Part shown: positions 43,872 through 52,876 of the stretch, piece after piece
Layout of the letters: each line of letters opens with the position of its first letter
Position numbering within the stretch: the first letter of the stretch is position 1
DNA from: CAZDQL01 sp964507325
GTDB lineage: Bacteria > Planctomycetota > UBA1135 > GCA-002686595
Assembly (NCBI GenBank): GCA_964507325.1
Contig: CAZDQL010000004.1
Span: forward strand, 1 to 64,000
Direction: 5' to 3'
DNA length: 64,000 nucleotides
The notes under the pieces: model-generated
Seen by the model: only the letters and a program-made list of their open reading frames with translations
Databases searched by the model: none
Told to the model about the DNA's origin: nothing
Position numbers and translations under genes: made by a program

Positions 43872-46800
43872 CTACCGGACGTGCTGGCCTCGTTCGGAGT
43901 GGCCGTCGTAGGTGAACACGAAGTCTGCGCCGTGCGGCAGTTTTCCAGGCAAACGCAGCGTGACGCTCTCTGGTCGCAGGTCGATGCCGTGGCCGGCCCA
44001 ATGAACCTCGTGGACGATCTGGTCTTCGGGACGCACGGGATCCAATCGAAGGCGACGTTCCAGCACCAGGCCAGCGTCGACCTTGCGCCATGCGTAGTGC
44101 GTCTCCTCCACCAGTCCGAGCTGCCTGCGTACTCTCCGCTCCACGCTGCCGTCGGGAGCGGTGTGTATTTCGATCTGTGTCCGTTCTTCGTCGTCCGTTC
44201 GAGACGTGCAGACGAGGACGTCGTTCGATCCCACGTCCACGTCCATGCCCGCCAGCGGAGGAATGGGATCCGTGAAGGGCAGGTCCGCAACAGCGCGGAT
44301 CGCCGCCTCGATCTGCTCGCGACGCGGCACGAGTTGCGCCGGCAGATCCTGCGCTTCGATGGTCGCACGTCCTGCGCTGTCCCAAGAGCCGCGGAAGGAC
44401 GCCAGCTCGCCGTAGAGGCGTGGCTGCGGATTCGCCATCGACCAGTCGCGTGGGGCTAGCATCGCTGGCCGGCCGTGGCGAGCGCGGATGCGACCGATGA
44501 GCTCCTCTGCGGCTCTCGTTACGCGCGCCTCGCCGCTCGGTTGGTGCGTCCAACGAGGCTCCGCTCGAACGCGAGGCTCGCACTGCTCCTCACCCGCTGC
44601 CTCCGCGGAGATCGGGCAATCCACGGCGAAGACGACGCGGCTGGCAGCGCTTCCCTCTCCGACTTCGAGAGTCGAGCGCACCAGAGGTACGTACATCAGG
44701 AGTCTCGGTTCGCCCCGCGGACCGGTGCGCACCGTGAAGCCACGGTCGGACCACTCCGGCCCCTCGACCAGAGTCACTGCCACGTCATGCGCTCCGGGGG
44801 GGAGCTCCACATCGACCCAGGCACCGGGCAGGACCTCCGGTACTGTGCGGATGGGGGACAGGCCGTCCCTCGCGAAGTGACCCGGCAGGTGGCTGGACGT
44901 CATTCCAGGGCCAGTACGCACGTAGAATTCCCGCGGCGTGCCCTGACCGGATGCGGCCATCATCTGAACGGGATCGCAGCGCTCAGCACCGCGATTGGCC
45001 ACGGTCAAGCGCAGCAAGTCGGGTCGATCGGTCTCCGTCAGGGAGATGTCGATCGGGCTTGCGGTGGCCGAGGGCCTCAGGGGAACGAGAGCCGGATCCC
45101 CGCACAGGTTCAGTATCTGGTGCTGCGCCCAGAGGAAGTCGCGGACTCCCTGCTCGATCCCCTCGTGGAGGGGACCCAGCACGTGGCCGCCCTCGAGCAG
45201 ATGGGCGAGGTAGTTGCGGCCATCGCGATACGCCTGGCCGACCGTGCATTCGCCCGCGGCGAGTCGAGCGAAGAAGAGCTGTACCAGGTGCTCTGACCTG
45301 GCGTACGCGACTCGCGTGTTTCCGAGGTACGCCACGGCTCCGAGCTGGAAGAAGCGTTCGGAGAATGTCAGTCCACGGGATCCACCAACGTCGAGCGCGG
45401 CGGAGGAACATCCTCCACCGAAGACGATCGGCGCACCTTGCAGCGGCGGCAGCTCTCGATCCTCGGCGCGCTGCCCCAGCCGGGTGACGATCGAAGCCCC
45501 CGGGTGAATGCCCCAGGATCCGGGTCCCGAGTGGTTGAAGTAGGCGATCCATGCCGAGTGCGCCAGCGACTCGAGGACCGCGTCGATCTCCACATCGCTG
45601 CGGTAGAACCCGTCGGTATCGATGCCTGCAGCCTGGAGATCGCCCTCGATGCCGCGAATGAGCGCTTCGGCGTTGGGGAGAACCCAGGGCAGCGCCCCTT
45701 CCATGGAGTGAAACCCGGGCTGGATGAGCGTGCCCCGGTCGACCCAGTCTCCCTCCAGGCGGGGATAGGCGATCGTCGTCGCGATGATCGCGGAACCTGC
45801 GGTCAGGTCGCGGACGGGCAGGCGCCCCACGGCCAGCTCCAGGTACGAATCATCGTCCAGATTCGCGTAGGCGGCATCGGTGGGGAGCTCCTGCTTGATG
45901 TCATACGTCTCGAAGTAGCCGGCCGCCTCGCCATAGCAGAATGGAACGCGGTCGGGCGTGCCCACGATGGCCAGGTACTCCACGGTACCGAGCTCCTCGG
46001 CCAGCTCGCGTACGTCACTACGGATCGCCTCGGGATCGAACTCGTCGAGGTAGACGGTGTCACCGAGATACGGCACGAAGTCGTGACGATAGGTGTACGA
46101 AAGATGGTAGGACCCGCGACCGATCTCCACGCGAGATCCGATGCGCGGCTCCTCCTCCGGCTCGAGCCGACCGTCGCCATCCAGGTCGATTCGCAGTCGC
46201 CCATAGCGCGGAGAGTCATTGCTGGCTACGCGCACCACGGCGGTCTGAGCCGCGCCGGCGAGAACCTCGTCGTCTTCGGTCTCGATCTCTGCGACCAGGT
46301 ACCGGCCTACGCCGTCGACCTCCTCGAGGCCTGGAGGACATTCTTCCGTCACGCGCAGTGGGATCCGGTGGCGCACCATCGACATGTCGACGGGCAGGAC
46401 CACTCCACCTCTCGTGGCGGCCAGCGCCGCCGCCAGGACGGATGAGCCTTGCCCGGTGCCTGGGGCGACATTGCAGAGCGCGACGTAGTCCGCTCCACCG
46501 GCGGCTCGGGCGACGTCCGCGGGTGTGCGCAGGCGCTCCACGGGGACGTCGACGCCCTCCAGGTCCACGTCCCCCAGCATCCACACCTGTGACGGCGCGA
46601 GCCCACGCAGCCGGGTCCTCAGGTTCTCCGTCTCGACCAGCAACGGGGCACGCAAGCGTACCGCCAGGCAAGCTGCCGGAACGGCCGCCTCCAGAGTCCG
46701 ATCACTGACGACGACGACCCCCCCGGTGGGCCAAGCCTCCTGCACTTCTCGGGCCTGGGGAAGCTCGGAGGGTGGGGCGCCGATGCTGCGCATCACACTC

Positions 46801-47525
46801 GGCCGGTACTTCTCCACGAACGCTCTGGCCGCCTCTTCGAGGGAGGGACCGACCGCGAGTACCACGGGCAGACCACTGTTGGCTCTGGCCGCGCCCGGTA
46901 GGGCTTCGAGGTAGAGAAAGGGAAGGTCCTCCTGGCTGGAGGCGCGAACGACGGTCAGGACATTTCCCGGGAGCGGCTCACGAATCTCTACGGGTGGGAT
47001 GTAGGGCTCGAATCGGCACAGCGCGCTCGATGCAGCCTGCACGACAGCGTCGATCTCGTCGTGTTCCTCCGCGGCGAGTGTCACGGCGAGCCGGGCGAGG
47101 AACTGGTCCGTGGCAAAGTACGTGGCGTCGATGACGAGGGGAGCTTGGTCTGCTCCGCGTACGAGCCTGTACCGGGTGGAGCGGCCATCGCAGGCCGCGA
47201 TCGTCCTCTCGACCTGGGCCAATCGCTCGACCGTGCCGCGTTCCGCCATCTGGCTCTCCTCGGAGGCGCACAGGTCGGCGAGACCGGGATGCCTCTGGAG
47301 CTGCCAGACGATCAGGCTGATCGAGCGCTCTTCGTCGCCGTCGATGCGGAACTCGTACTCCCGGCCGCCGGAGGAGGCGGCGGCGGCGCCGATCCTCGTC
47401 CACGCGTCTCCAGGTCGTCGGAAGTCCAGGCCGAGCTCGGGCAGTCGGTAGCCTTCGCTCTCTTGCGAGAATACCGGAGCGCAGAGAAGAACGGCGAGTA
47501 GGGGCCGAAGGACAGCGCGCAACAT
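43872..47525 (-). CDS. secreted gingipain-type cysteine peptidase (C25)
   Basis: A 1217-residue exported protein. ATG at 47525 begins a signal peptide (about 1-20); the upstream open frame crosses repeat DNA and is unlikely. Residues 270-350 (VVVVSDRTLEAAVPAACLA, LAPSQVWMLGD) resemble cell-wall-binding repeat 2 folds. The C25 domain covers about 495-830, with EYLAIVGTPDRVPF, ELAVGRLPV, catalytic His665 (YFNHSGPGSWG) and catalytic Cys706 (GGGCSSAA). The rest is beta-rich and includes DPALVPL near the end of the peptidase domain, then immunoglobulin-like and tail domains. Gingipains cleave after Arg or Lys at the cell surface; specificity here cannot be read. It is convergent with the preceding gene. 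Confidence 0.82.
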   Translation of the reverse strand: MLRAVLRPLLAVLLCAPVFSQESEGYRLPELGLDFRRPGDAWTRIGAAAASSGGREYEFRIDGDEERSISLIVWQLQRHPGLADLCASEESQMAERGTVERLAQVERTIAACDGRSTRYRLVRGADQAPLVIDATYFATDQFLARLAVTLAAEEHDEIDAVVQAASSALCRFEPYIPPVEIREPLPGNVLTVVRASSQEDLPFLYLEALPGAARANSGLPVVLAVGPSLEEAARAFVEKYRPSVMRSIGAPPSELPQAREVQEAWPTGGVVVVSDRTLEAAVPAACLAVRLRAPLLVETENLRTRLRGLAPSQVWMLGDVDLEGVDVPVERLRTPADVARAAGGADYVALCNVAPGTGQGSSVLAAALAATRGGVVLPVDMSMVRHRIPLRVTEECPPGLEEVDGVGRYLVAEIETEDDEVLAGAAQTAVVRVASNDSPRYGRLRIDLDGDGRLEPEEEPRIGSRVEIGRGSYHLSYTYRHDFVPYLGDTVYLDEFDPEAIRSDVRELAEELGTVEYLAIVGTPDRVPFCYGEAAGYFETYDIKQELPTDAAYANLDDDSYLELAVGRLPVRDLTAGSAIIATTIAYPRLEGDWVDRGTLIQPGFHSMEGALPWVLPNAEALIRGIEGDLQAAGIDTDGFYRSDVEIDAVLESLAHSAWIAYFNHSGPGSWGIHPGASIVTRLGQRAEDRELPPLQGAPIVFGGGCSSAALDVGGSRGLTFSERFFQLGAVAYLGNTRVAYARSEHLVQLFFARLAAGECTVGQAYRDGRNYLAHLLEGGHVLGPLHEGIEQGVRDFLWAQHQILNLCGDPALVPLRPSATASPIDISLTETDRPDLLRLTVANRGAERCDPVQMMAASGQGTPREFYVRTGPGMTSSHLPGHFARDGLSPIRTVPEVLPGAWVDVELPPGAHDVAVTLVEGPEWSDRGFTVRTGPRGEPRLLMYVPLVRSTLEVGEGSAASRVVFAVDCPISAEAAGEEQCEPRVRAEPRWTHQPSGEARVTRAAEELIGRIRARHGRPAMLAPRDWSMANPQPRLYGELASFRGSWDSAGRATIEAQDLPAQLVPRREQIEAAIRAVADLPFTDPIPPLAGMDVDVGSNDVLVCTSRTDDEERTQIEIHTAPDGSVERRVRRQLGLVEETHYAWRKVDAGLVLERRLRLDPVRPEDQIVHEVHWAGHGIDLRPESVTLRLPGKLPHGADFVFTYDGHSERGQHVR

Positions 47526-47687
47526 GTGGGGGATCTGTTCGCAGCGGCGGGACATCCCGAGGAGAAGAGCCTGGAAGAGGAGGGTACGAGGATGACACGC
47601 ACGGAGAGAGTCGAGGTGCGTCGGTTGAGGAGAATGGTAAGAACGCCGCAATGGGGCCGTTCTGAGGGCGCATCGCTCCATCACCGT

Positions 47688-47722
47688 GGGACCCCTTGGG
47701 GTGCAAGAACTCAGCCGCTCCC
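47688..47722 (+). repeat. IS-flank-like dispersed repeat, copy 3
   Basis: GGGACCCCTTGGGGTGCAAG followed by AACTCAGCCG parallels the sequence beside the transposase remnant (28101-28140) and 12017-12047. Confidence 0.5.
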
Positions 47723-47900
47723 AACGTTGGTACGGCAGGTGGGCTTCGGCCAAGACGCAAGTCTCACGGTGGCCGACTTCGGGCACACGCCCCCCACCAT
47801 CCTCGTATTTCGCTGCCAGGCCCGGACTCAGCCTGCCCAGTGGCAGTAGCCCAGTTTGCCTGCCAAACGCTGCGTAGGAGCCACCCTCCCTACCTCCCCA

Positions 47901-47945
47901 CGATCGCCATGCCGCCACCTCCCCCGAGACAAGGAGTTGGGGGTG
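47901..47945 (+). repeat. dispersed intergenic repeat D, copy 2
   Basis: GATCGCCATGCCGCCACC then CCGAGACAAGGAGTTG parallels 18787-18835. Confidence 0.45.
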
Positions 47946-48031
47946 AGACGAGGTGTTGGACCAGCGCTCTACGCCGATGACGGCGTCTCGCTCGACTGAG
48001 CCGGTAGGCTGCACCTGCAGCGATGGGCGTC

Positions 48032-49336
48032 CTACAGCTCGAGGATCCAGCCCTTCCCCTGCCTGCTGACTCCCTTCTTCATTCCGCTCAGGAACCGTGA
48101 GCGCAGTGCGTTGCTCATCAGCGCTTTCTTGACCGGGGGGAGGCGGAGGAAGCCGCCGACCACTCCGCGCAGGAAGGCCTGCGACTTGCTCCGCGGATCA
48201 TCGAAGAGCTGGTTCTGCAGGGTACCCCTTTCCAGGCACTGCAAGATCACGCGCTCGAAGGTCGTCTCAGGGTGCAATACACGTTGCTCGCGGTGGGTCA
48301 GCTTGAGGGACTTGCTCTTGCAGCGACGGGTGCAGACTCCGCATCCCAGACAGATCTTCTCATCGATCACCGGCTTGCCGAATTTCCTGAACTTCCTCTC
48401 CGGAGAGGGGGTCATCGCGATGGCGTCGATCGGGCAGTCCTTGGCACAGACACCACAGCCGTTGCATTCGTCCCAACGGGTGCGAGCGATGTAGTTCGAC
48501 GTCACCAGCGTCCCGGGGAAGCCGTGCTTCGAGATGCCATGGAGCGCGTGGCAGCAGCAGGCGCAGCAGTGACAGATGAAGCTCGGCTGATGCTTCACGT
48601 TGTCCGCGTTCATCACCAGTCCCGACTCCCAGGACTGCTGTACGCGATCAAGCATCTCCTGCTTGCTCACGTCCCTGGCGAATCCGTGCCGCACCAGGTA
48701 GTCCGCCGCATGGCCGAACGACGTGCAGCTCTCCAGGGAGACGTCGCACTCCTTCTCTCCCAGGTGGTGCTTCTCGTGCCGGCAGGAGCAGATGCCAACA
48801 GCCCACCGATCCTGCTGCTCGACGATCGCCACGGCCTTCTCGTGGTCGAGGACCTCGGTGTACTCGCCCGGAATGACCGCCTTCTCATGGGGTAGCGATC
48901 GCATGACCTGGACGGCACCCCGGTTCGCTTTCCAGAAGACGTCGCCGCCGTCGATGTACGCACTGAATAGCTCGGCCCACTGCTTCGACCGCAGCGCCCC
49001 GCGCGTGCGCATCATGGTGAACTCGAAGATGCCGATCACCATGGGAGAGGGCTGGTAGTAGTAGTCCCCTTCGATCAGAAGATCGATGACCAGTCCCTTG
49101 TCGGCCAACGCCTCGAGCCGTGGCCGTAGCTCATCCGGTGCGAAGCCGGTGGCCCGCGCGACCTCCTCCAGGGTCGCGAGACCTACACCCATCCGGATCA
49201 CGAGCTCTGCCTCTTCGACCGAATAGAGCTCCTTCAGGATCGCGCGCAGCTCTTCGCTCCAGGGCGCTCGTCCGGGCAAGCCGTCGATCTTCGCGCCCAG
49301 CTTGCGGAAGACGTCCTTGCCGGCGGTGTGTCCCAC
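48032..49336 (-). CDS. ferredoxin-like 4Fe-4S protein with winged-helix N-terminus and extra cysteine cluster
   Basis: A 434-residue cytoplasmic protein. Residues of about 20-90 resemble a winged helix (ELVIRMGVGLATLEEVARATG, DELRPRLEALADKGLV). The middle has CSCRHEKHHLGEKECDV and the unusual CHCCACCCHALHG. Two ferredoxin clusters follow: CNGCGVCAKDCP and CLGCGVCTRRC. Homologues occur in anaerobes and Planctomycetota as putative electron-transfer or redox-sensing proteins; the partner is unknown. It is a single gene on the minus strand. The start is ATG at 49336, with no strong ribosome site. Whether the winged helix binds DNA is not evident. Confidence 0.82.
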   Translation of the reverse strand: MGHTAGKDVFRKLGAKIDGLPGRAPWSEELRAILKELYSVEEAELVIRMGVGLATLEEVARATGFAPDELRPRLEALADKGLVIDLLIEGDYYYQPSPMVIGIFEFTMMRTRGALRSKQWAELFSAYIDGGDVFWKANRGAVQVMRSLPHEKAVIPGEYTEVLDHEKAVAIVEQQDRWAVGICSCRHEKHHLGEKECDVSLESCTSFGHAADYLVRHGFARDVSKQEMLDRVQQSWESGLVMNADNVKHQPSFICHCCACCCHALHGISKHGFPGTLVTSNYIARTRWDECNGCGVCAKDCPIDAIAMTPSPERKFRKFGKPVIDEKICLGCGVCTRRCKSKSLKLTHREQRVLHPETTFERVILQCLERGTLQNQLFDDPRSKSQAFLRGVVGGFLRLPPVKKALMSNALRSRFLSGMKKGVSRQGKGWILEL

Positions 49337-49641
49337 GGCTGGCGAACATAAGGCGCCGACAACCGCAGGACAAGGGCACTACGGCTCCCTCCTCGCCCCA
49401 TCCGAGAAGTCGCTCTCCCCTCCTCCGCCCATTGCGCCTCGTCCTCGTTCGACCCGGAGCAGGGCTTGACGACAGTTACCAACTGCCACATCCAACGAGA
49501 CCTCGATCGCCGGACAGCAGAGTACTCGCTTTGGTAGCTCCGCCTCCTGCCGGGCAGGAGCTGACTTCATCGGTGCTTCCGCGTGGGCAACCCGGGTGCA
49601 GCGGCGCTGAACGCGCGGGCCCGAGCGGGTATTCTGCGGGC
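49337..49641. other. intergenic region between divergent genes, with an inverted repeat
   Basis: These 305 bases separate the ferredoxin-like gene from the M42 peptidase gene. A perfect inverted repeat CTCCTGCC-G-GGCAGGAG lies at 49544-49560. TATTCT occurs six bases before the M42 start and could be a -10 element for a near-leaderless message, but no matching -35 is seen. Confidence 0.45.
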
Positions 49642-50673
49642 ATGAAACTCCTCAAGAGGCTGACGGAGTCCTTTGGCCCCTCGGGATTCGAGGATGAGAC
49701 GCGGAGCATCGTCGCCGCCGAGCTGAAGCCGCTCTGCAGCAAGGTGTGGACGAACACGATGGGCAGCGTGATCGGGCTCAAGCGCGGCAAGGGCAGGGTC
49801 GCTACCCGCAAGAAGATCATGCTCGCCGGGCACATGGACGAGATCGGCTTCGTCGTGACCCATGTCGACAAGGACTCGGGCTGGGTGCGCTTCTCTCCCC
49901 TGGGCGGCTTCGATCCCAAGACGCTGATGTGTCAGAAGGTGATGGTGCTGGGCAAGGGCAAGCACCGCTTGCCCGGTTTGCTGAACGTCGCCGGCAAGCC
50001 GATTCACATCCAGACCCCCAAGGAGCGCGATCACACCCTCGATCTCGCTGACTTCTTCATCGATCTGGGATTGTCGGGCAAGGAAGTGCTGCGCAAGGTC
50101 GAGATCGGCGACCCGATCGCTTGGCGCCGCGACTTCTCGGCATTCGGCAAGCTCGTGAACTGCAAGTCGATGGATGATCGCGTCGGCGTGTACGTCATGA
50201 TCGAGGCGCTGCGCAAGACCAAGGGGAACTCGGCGGACATCTACGCCGTCGGCACCTGCCAGGAGGAGGTCGGCCTGCGCGGGGCGACAACGGCCTCACT
50301 CGAGATCCAGCCGGACATCGGCATAGCCCTCGACGTCACGCTGGCTGCCGACACCCCCGGTGCCGAACCGCACGTTCAGGTCTCCCGTCTGGGGCAAGGC
50401 GTCACGATCTCGCTGATGAATGGGGCCGTCATCTCCGACCGCCAACTCGTCAAGGAACTGCGCGCGACCGCCGAGGCGAACGAGATCCCCTATCAGCTGG
50501 AAGTGCTCCCGCGCGGAGGCACCGACGCCGGAGCCATGCAGCGCACGGGCCCTTCCGTGCGCGCGGTCACGCTTTCGGTGCCCACGCGCTACGTGCACAG
50601 CGTCAACGAGACCGTCCACAGGGACGATGTGCGGACCGCGGTGGATCTCCTCGCCGCCTACCTGAGCCAGTAG
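49642..50673 (+). CDS. M42-family metallo-aminopeptidase
   Basis: A 343-residue cytoplasmic peptidase. ATG at 49642 begins the typical N-terminus (LTESFGPSGFEDE). The co-catalytic metal ligands are all visible: His64 (AGHMDEIG), Asp178 (SMDDRVG), Glu208/Glu209 (CQEEVGLRG), Asp231 (ALDVT) and His319 (YVHSVNE). The family (glutamyl aminopeptidase, PepA/FrvX, TET peptidase) forms dodecameric shells that remove N-terminal residues from peptides. The frame is open upstream to 49120, but it overlaps the ferredoxin-like gene on the other strand and is not protein-like. It stands alone. Confidence 0.92.
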   Translation: MKLLKRLTESFGPSGFEDETRSIVAAELKPLCSKVWTNTMGSVIGLKRGKGRVATRKKIMLAGHMDEIGFVVTHVDKDSGWVRFSPLGGFDPKTLMCQKVMVLGKGKHRLPGLLNVAGKPIHIQTPKERDHTLDLADFFIDLGLSGKEVLRKVEIGDPIAWRRDFSAFGKLVNCKSMDDRVGVYVMIEALRKTKGNSADIYAVGTCQEEVGLRGATTASLEIQPDIGIALDVTLAADTPGAEPHVQVSRLGQGVTISLMNGAVISDRQLVKELRATAEANEIPYQLEVLPRGGTDAGAMQRTGPSVRAVTLSVPTRYVHSVNETVHRDDVRTAVDLLAAYLSQ

Positions 50674-50691
50674 CGGACGGTGGAGCTGCAC

Positions 50692-50740
50692 TGATCCAGC
50701 GCTCTTCGCGGCCTTCTCCGGGCGGATTCCGGGGGGGGAG
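50692..50740 (+). repeat. dispersed intergenic repeat F, copy 3
   Basis: GCTCTTCGCGGCCTTCTCC then GGGCGGATTCCGGGGG parallels 12071-12120. It lies just downstream of the M42 gene. Confidence 0.55.
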
Positions 50741-50855
50741 CGGGGCTTCGAACCTTGCACAAACGCTAGCGCTCACCAGATCCCCGAGCCGACTGGGGGG
50801 CTGCCAGGCTGCATCGCGTTGACACTTTCGCCGCTCGGAGTAGACACTGGAAAGC

Positions 50856-52757
50856 GTGCATATCGAGCTTCACAGGATCCTGGCATCGGTCTTCGCCTCG
50901 CTGCTCGCGCTCGTCGCCCTTGCGCCGGCGCTCCACGCCCAGCAGCCCGACGAGCAGAAGCAGCCTCGTAGCATCCCAGAGCTGCTGGCGGAGATTCGTG
51001 CAGCACGCGACAAGGTCTCCTACGACACGCTCCTCGAGCTGGCGAGTCATGCCAACGCGGAAGCCCTGGAGGCGTTCCAGAAGGTCGTGGGCTGGCTCGA
51101 GGAGCCGCGGGCGCTGAGGCGGGCCTACTGGAGCTCCTCCGCCTTCCGACAGGTGGACGAGCTGAAGGGCCCCGCCGTCGATTTCCTGCGCACCGAGGCG
51201 CTGAAGCAATCCAAGCTCGAGGTCCGCTGCGCAGCGGCTCGCACCCTGTGGTCCTTCGGGCAGACCGGCGCCGCCGCGCTCGAGGTCTTGCTGCGCAAGA
51301 GCCGTGATCCCGAAGTACGAGGGCTCGCCGCCGAGGGCGTCATCTCGCGACTGGCGCGATCGCCAGACCTCGATCTCCTCGAGCGCGTCCTCGACAACAT
51401 CCTGCCCACCTCCGCCTCGAAGCTCCGGGCGGCGGCGCGGATCGAGCTGTACGGAACCCCGGAGGCGAGGGAGGTGTTCATCTCCCGGCTGAAGCGCAGC
51501 CGGTATCCCGAAGCGCTCCGGATCGTGCTGCTCGATGGGCTCGTCTCGGACCGTTCCGACCAGGTGACGAAGGCCATCCTCGGAGCTCTGCGGCAGGGCC
51601 CGCCTGGGCTCCAGCTCCACGCCCTCGAGGCTCTGCACGTGCGCGGCGAGGAGCAGCGCGCGACCAAGGCGATCGAGGGGCTCCTGCGCTCGAAGGAAGC
51701 CGACCTCCGCCTGGCAGCCATCGCCGCGCTGGGGCGCCTCGGCCTGGACGACCGCGCGCTGGCGCGGCGCGTGTTCAAGCTGTCCCGGAGCCAGGACGCG
51801 CTCAACCGGCTCGGCGCGACGGACGCCTTGCTGGAACTGCGCACGTTCGAGGCGATCGAGGCTCTCTACGGTCTCATCACCGATCCCGACTGGCGCGTCC
51901 GCTCGGCTTCGGTTCGAGGAGCAGTGGCCCTGCGCCGCCTGGACGCCCTCCCCCATCTGATCCCCCGTCTGGACGATGAGAGCGGTCGCCTGCACGCCGA
52001 GGTGCGCAAGGGGCTGCAGATCCTGACGGGGCTCGACCTCGGGCGGCGCAGCGTGACCTGGCAGGAGTGGTGGGACGCCGAGGGAGCTGCCTTCGAGCTG
52101 CCTCCGCTCGAGGAGGTCGAGGCGCTCAACGCGAAGCGCGCAGCCCGCAAGTCCGAGGGCTTGCGCTCGGCGACCTTCTACGGCCTGCCCGTCCTCTCGG
52201 ATCGCGTGTGCTTCGTCGTCGACAAGAGCGGATCGATGGATCAGCCCGCCCACATGAGCGGACGCACGGTCTCGGACAAGAGTGGACCGACACGCATCCT
52301 GGTCGCCCTCGATCAGCTCCGCGGGCTCCTGAAGCGGATTCCCGACGGACATCGATGCAACGTGATCTTCTTCGACTCCCGGATCCGGAAGTGGAAGAAG
52401 GGCGTCGTCCCGCTGGACCAGGAAGTCAGGGCCGAGGCCATGGAGTTCGTCACCCGGCAGAGAGCGGTGGGTGGCACGAATCTCTTCGACGGGCTCGCCT
52501 TGGCGTTCCGGGACCCCCTGGTCGACACGATCTACGTCCTCTCCGATGGTCAACCCAGCGCCGGATCGATCACGGATCCCGAGGAGATCCGCATGGAGGT
52601 CCGCCACCGCAATCGCCAGCGGCGCATCCAGATCTTCAGCGTCTCCGTGGGTCGGAAGTCCGCCTTGCTCAAACAGCTCGCCGAAGACGGCGGTGGGGAG
52701 TACGTCGAGGTGGGGATCCCCCCGAAAAGGGACCGGACCGACATGCGGTCCGAGTAG
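50856..52757 (+). CDS. secreted HEAT-repeat protein with von Willebrand A domain
   Basis: A 633-residue exported protein starting at GTG 50856, with a signal peptide ending near ALHAQ. Residues of about 60-400 are HEAT-like helical repeats (VRCAAARTLWSFGQTGAAAL, LRLAAIAALGRLGLDDRAL, WRVRSASVRGAVALRRLDAL). The vWA domain (about 447-625) keeps the metal-binding site DKSGS at 456-460, TNLFDG with the MIDAS Thr region, and YVLSDGQPSAG. This pairing suggests a protein-binding scaffold at the cell envelope, and no enzyme activity is expected. It is common in Planctomycetota. No operon partner is adjacent on the same strand. Confidence 0.83.
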   Translation: MHIELHRILASVFASLLALVALAPALHAQQPDEQKQPRSIPELLAEIRAARDKVSYDTLLELASHANAEALEAFQKVVGWLEEPRALRRAYWSSSAFRQVDELKGPAVDFLRTEALKQSKLEVRCAAARTLWSFGQTGAAALEVLLRKSRDPEVRGLAAEGVISRLARSPDLDLLERVLDNILPTSASKLRAAARIELYGTPEAREVFISRLKRSRYPEALRIVLLDGLVSDRSDQVTKAILGALRQGPPGLQLHALEALHVRGEEQRATKAIEGLLRSKEADLRLAAIAALGRLGLDDRALARRVFKLSRSQDALNRLGATDALLELRTFEAIEALYGLITDPDWRVRSASVRGAVALRRLDALPHLIPRLDDESGRLHAEVRKGLQILTGLDLGRRSVTWQEWWDAEGAAFELPPLEEVEALNAKRAARKSEGLRSATFYGLPVLSDRVCFVVDKSGSMDQPAHMSGRTVSDKSGPTRILVALDQLRGLLKRIPDGHRCNVIFFDSRIRKWKKGVVPLDQEVRAEAMEFVTRQRAVGGTNLFDGLALAFRDPLVDTIYVLSDGQPSAGSITDPEEIRMEVRHRNRQRRIQIFSVSVGRKSALLKQLAEDGGGEYVEVGIPPKRDRTDMRSE

Positions 52758-52876
52758 AGGACCCGGACGGGGTCCGTAGGGTGAACGGGTCCACCGACCT
52801 GCGCTCCAACAGGAGGTTGTAGGTCGGCCGAGTCGTTGGACCCAACCAGGACGACAGCACCCCTGGTCGGGCTGGG

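Larger units (their letters stand above)
47526..48031. other. intergenic region with repeat segments
   Basis: No gene is supported in these 506 bases between two minus-strand genes. The minus frame continues from the C25 peptidase to 48014, but its translation is unlike protein and crosses two dispersed repeats (47688-47722 and 47901-47945). The promoter of the C25 gene presumably lies near 47530-47600, but I cannot place it. Confidence 0.55.
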
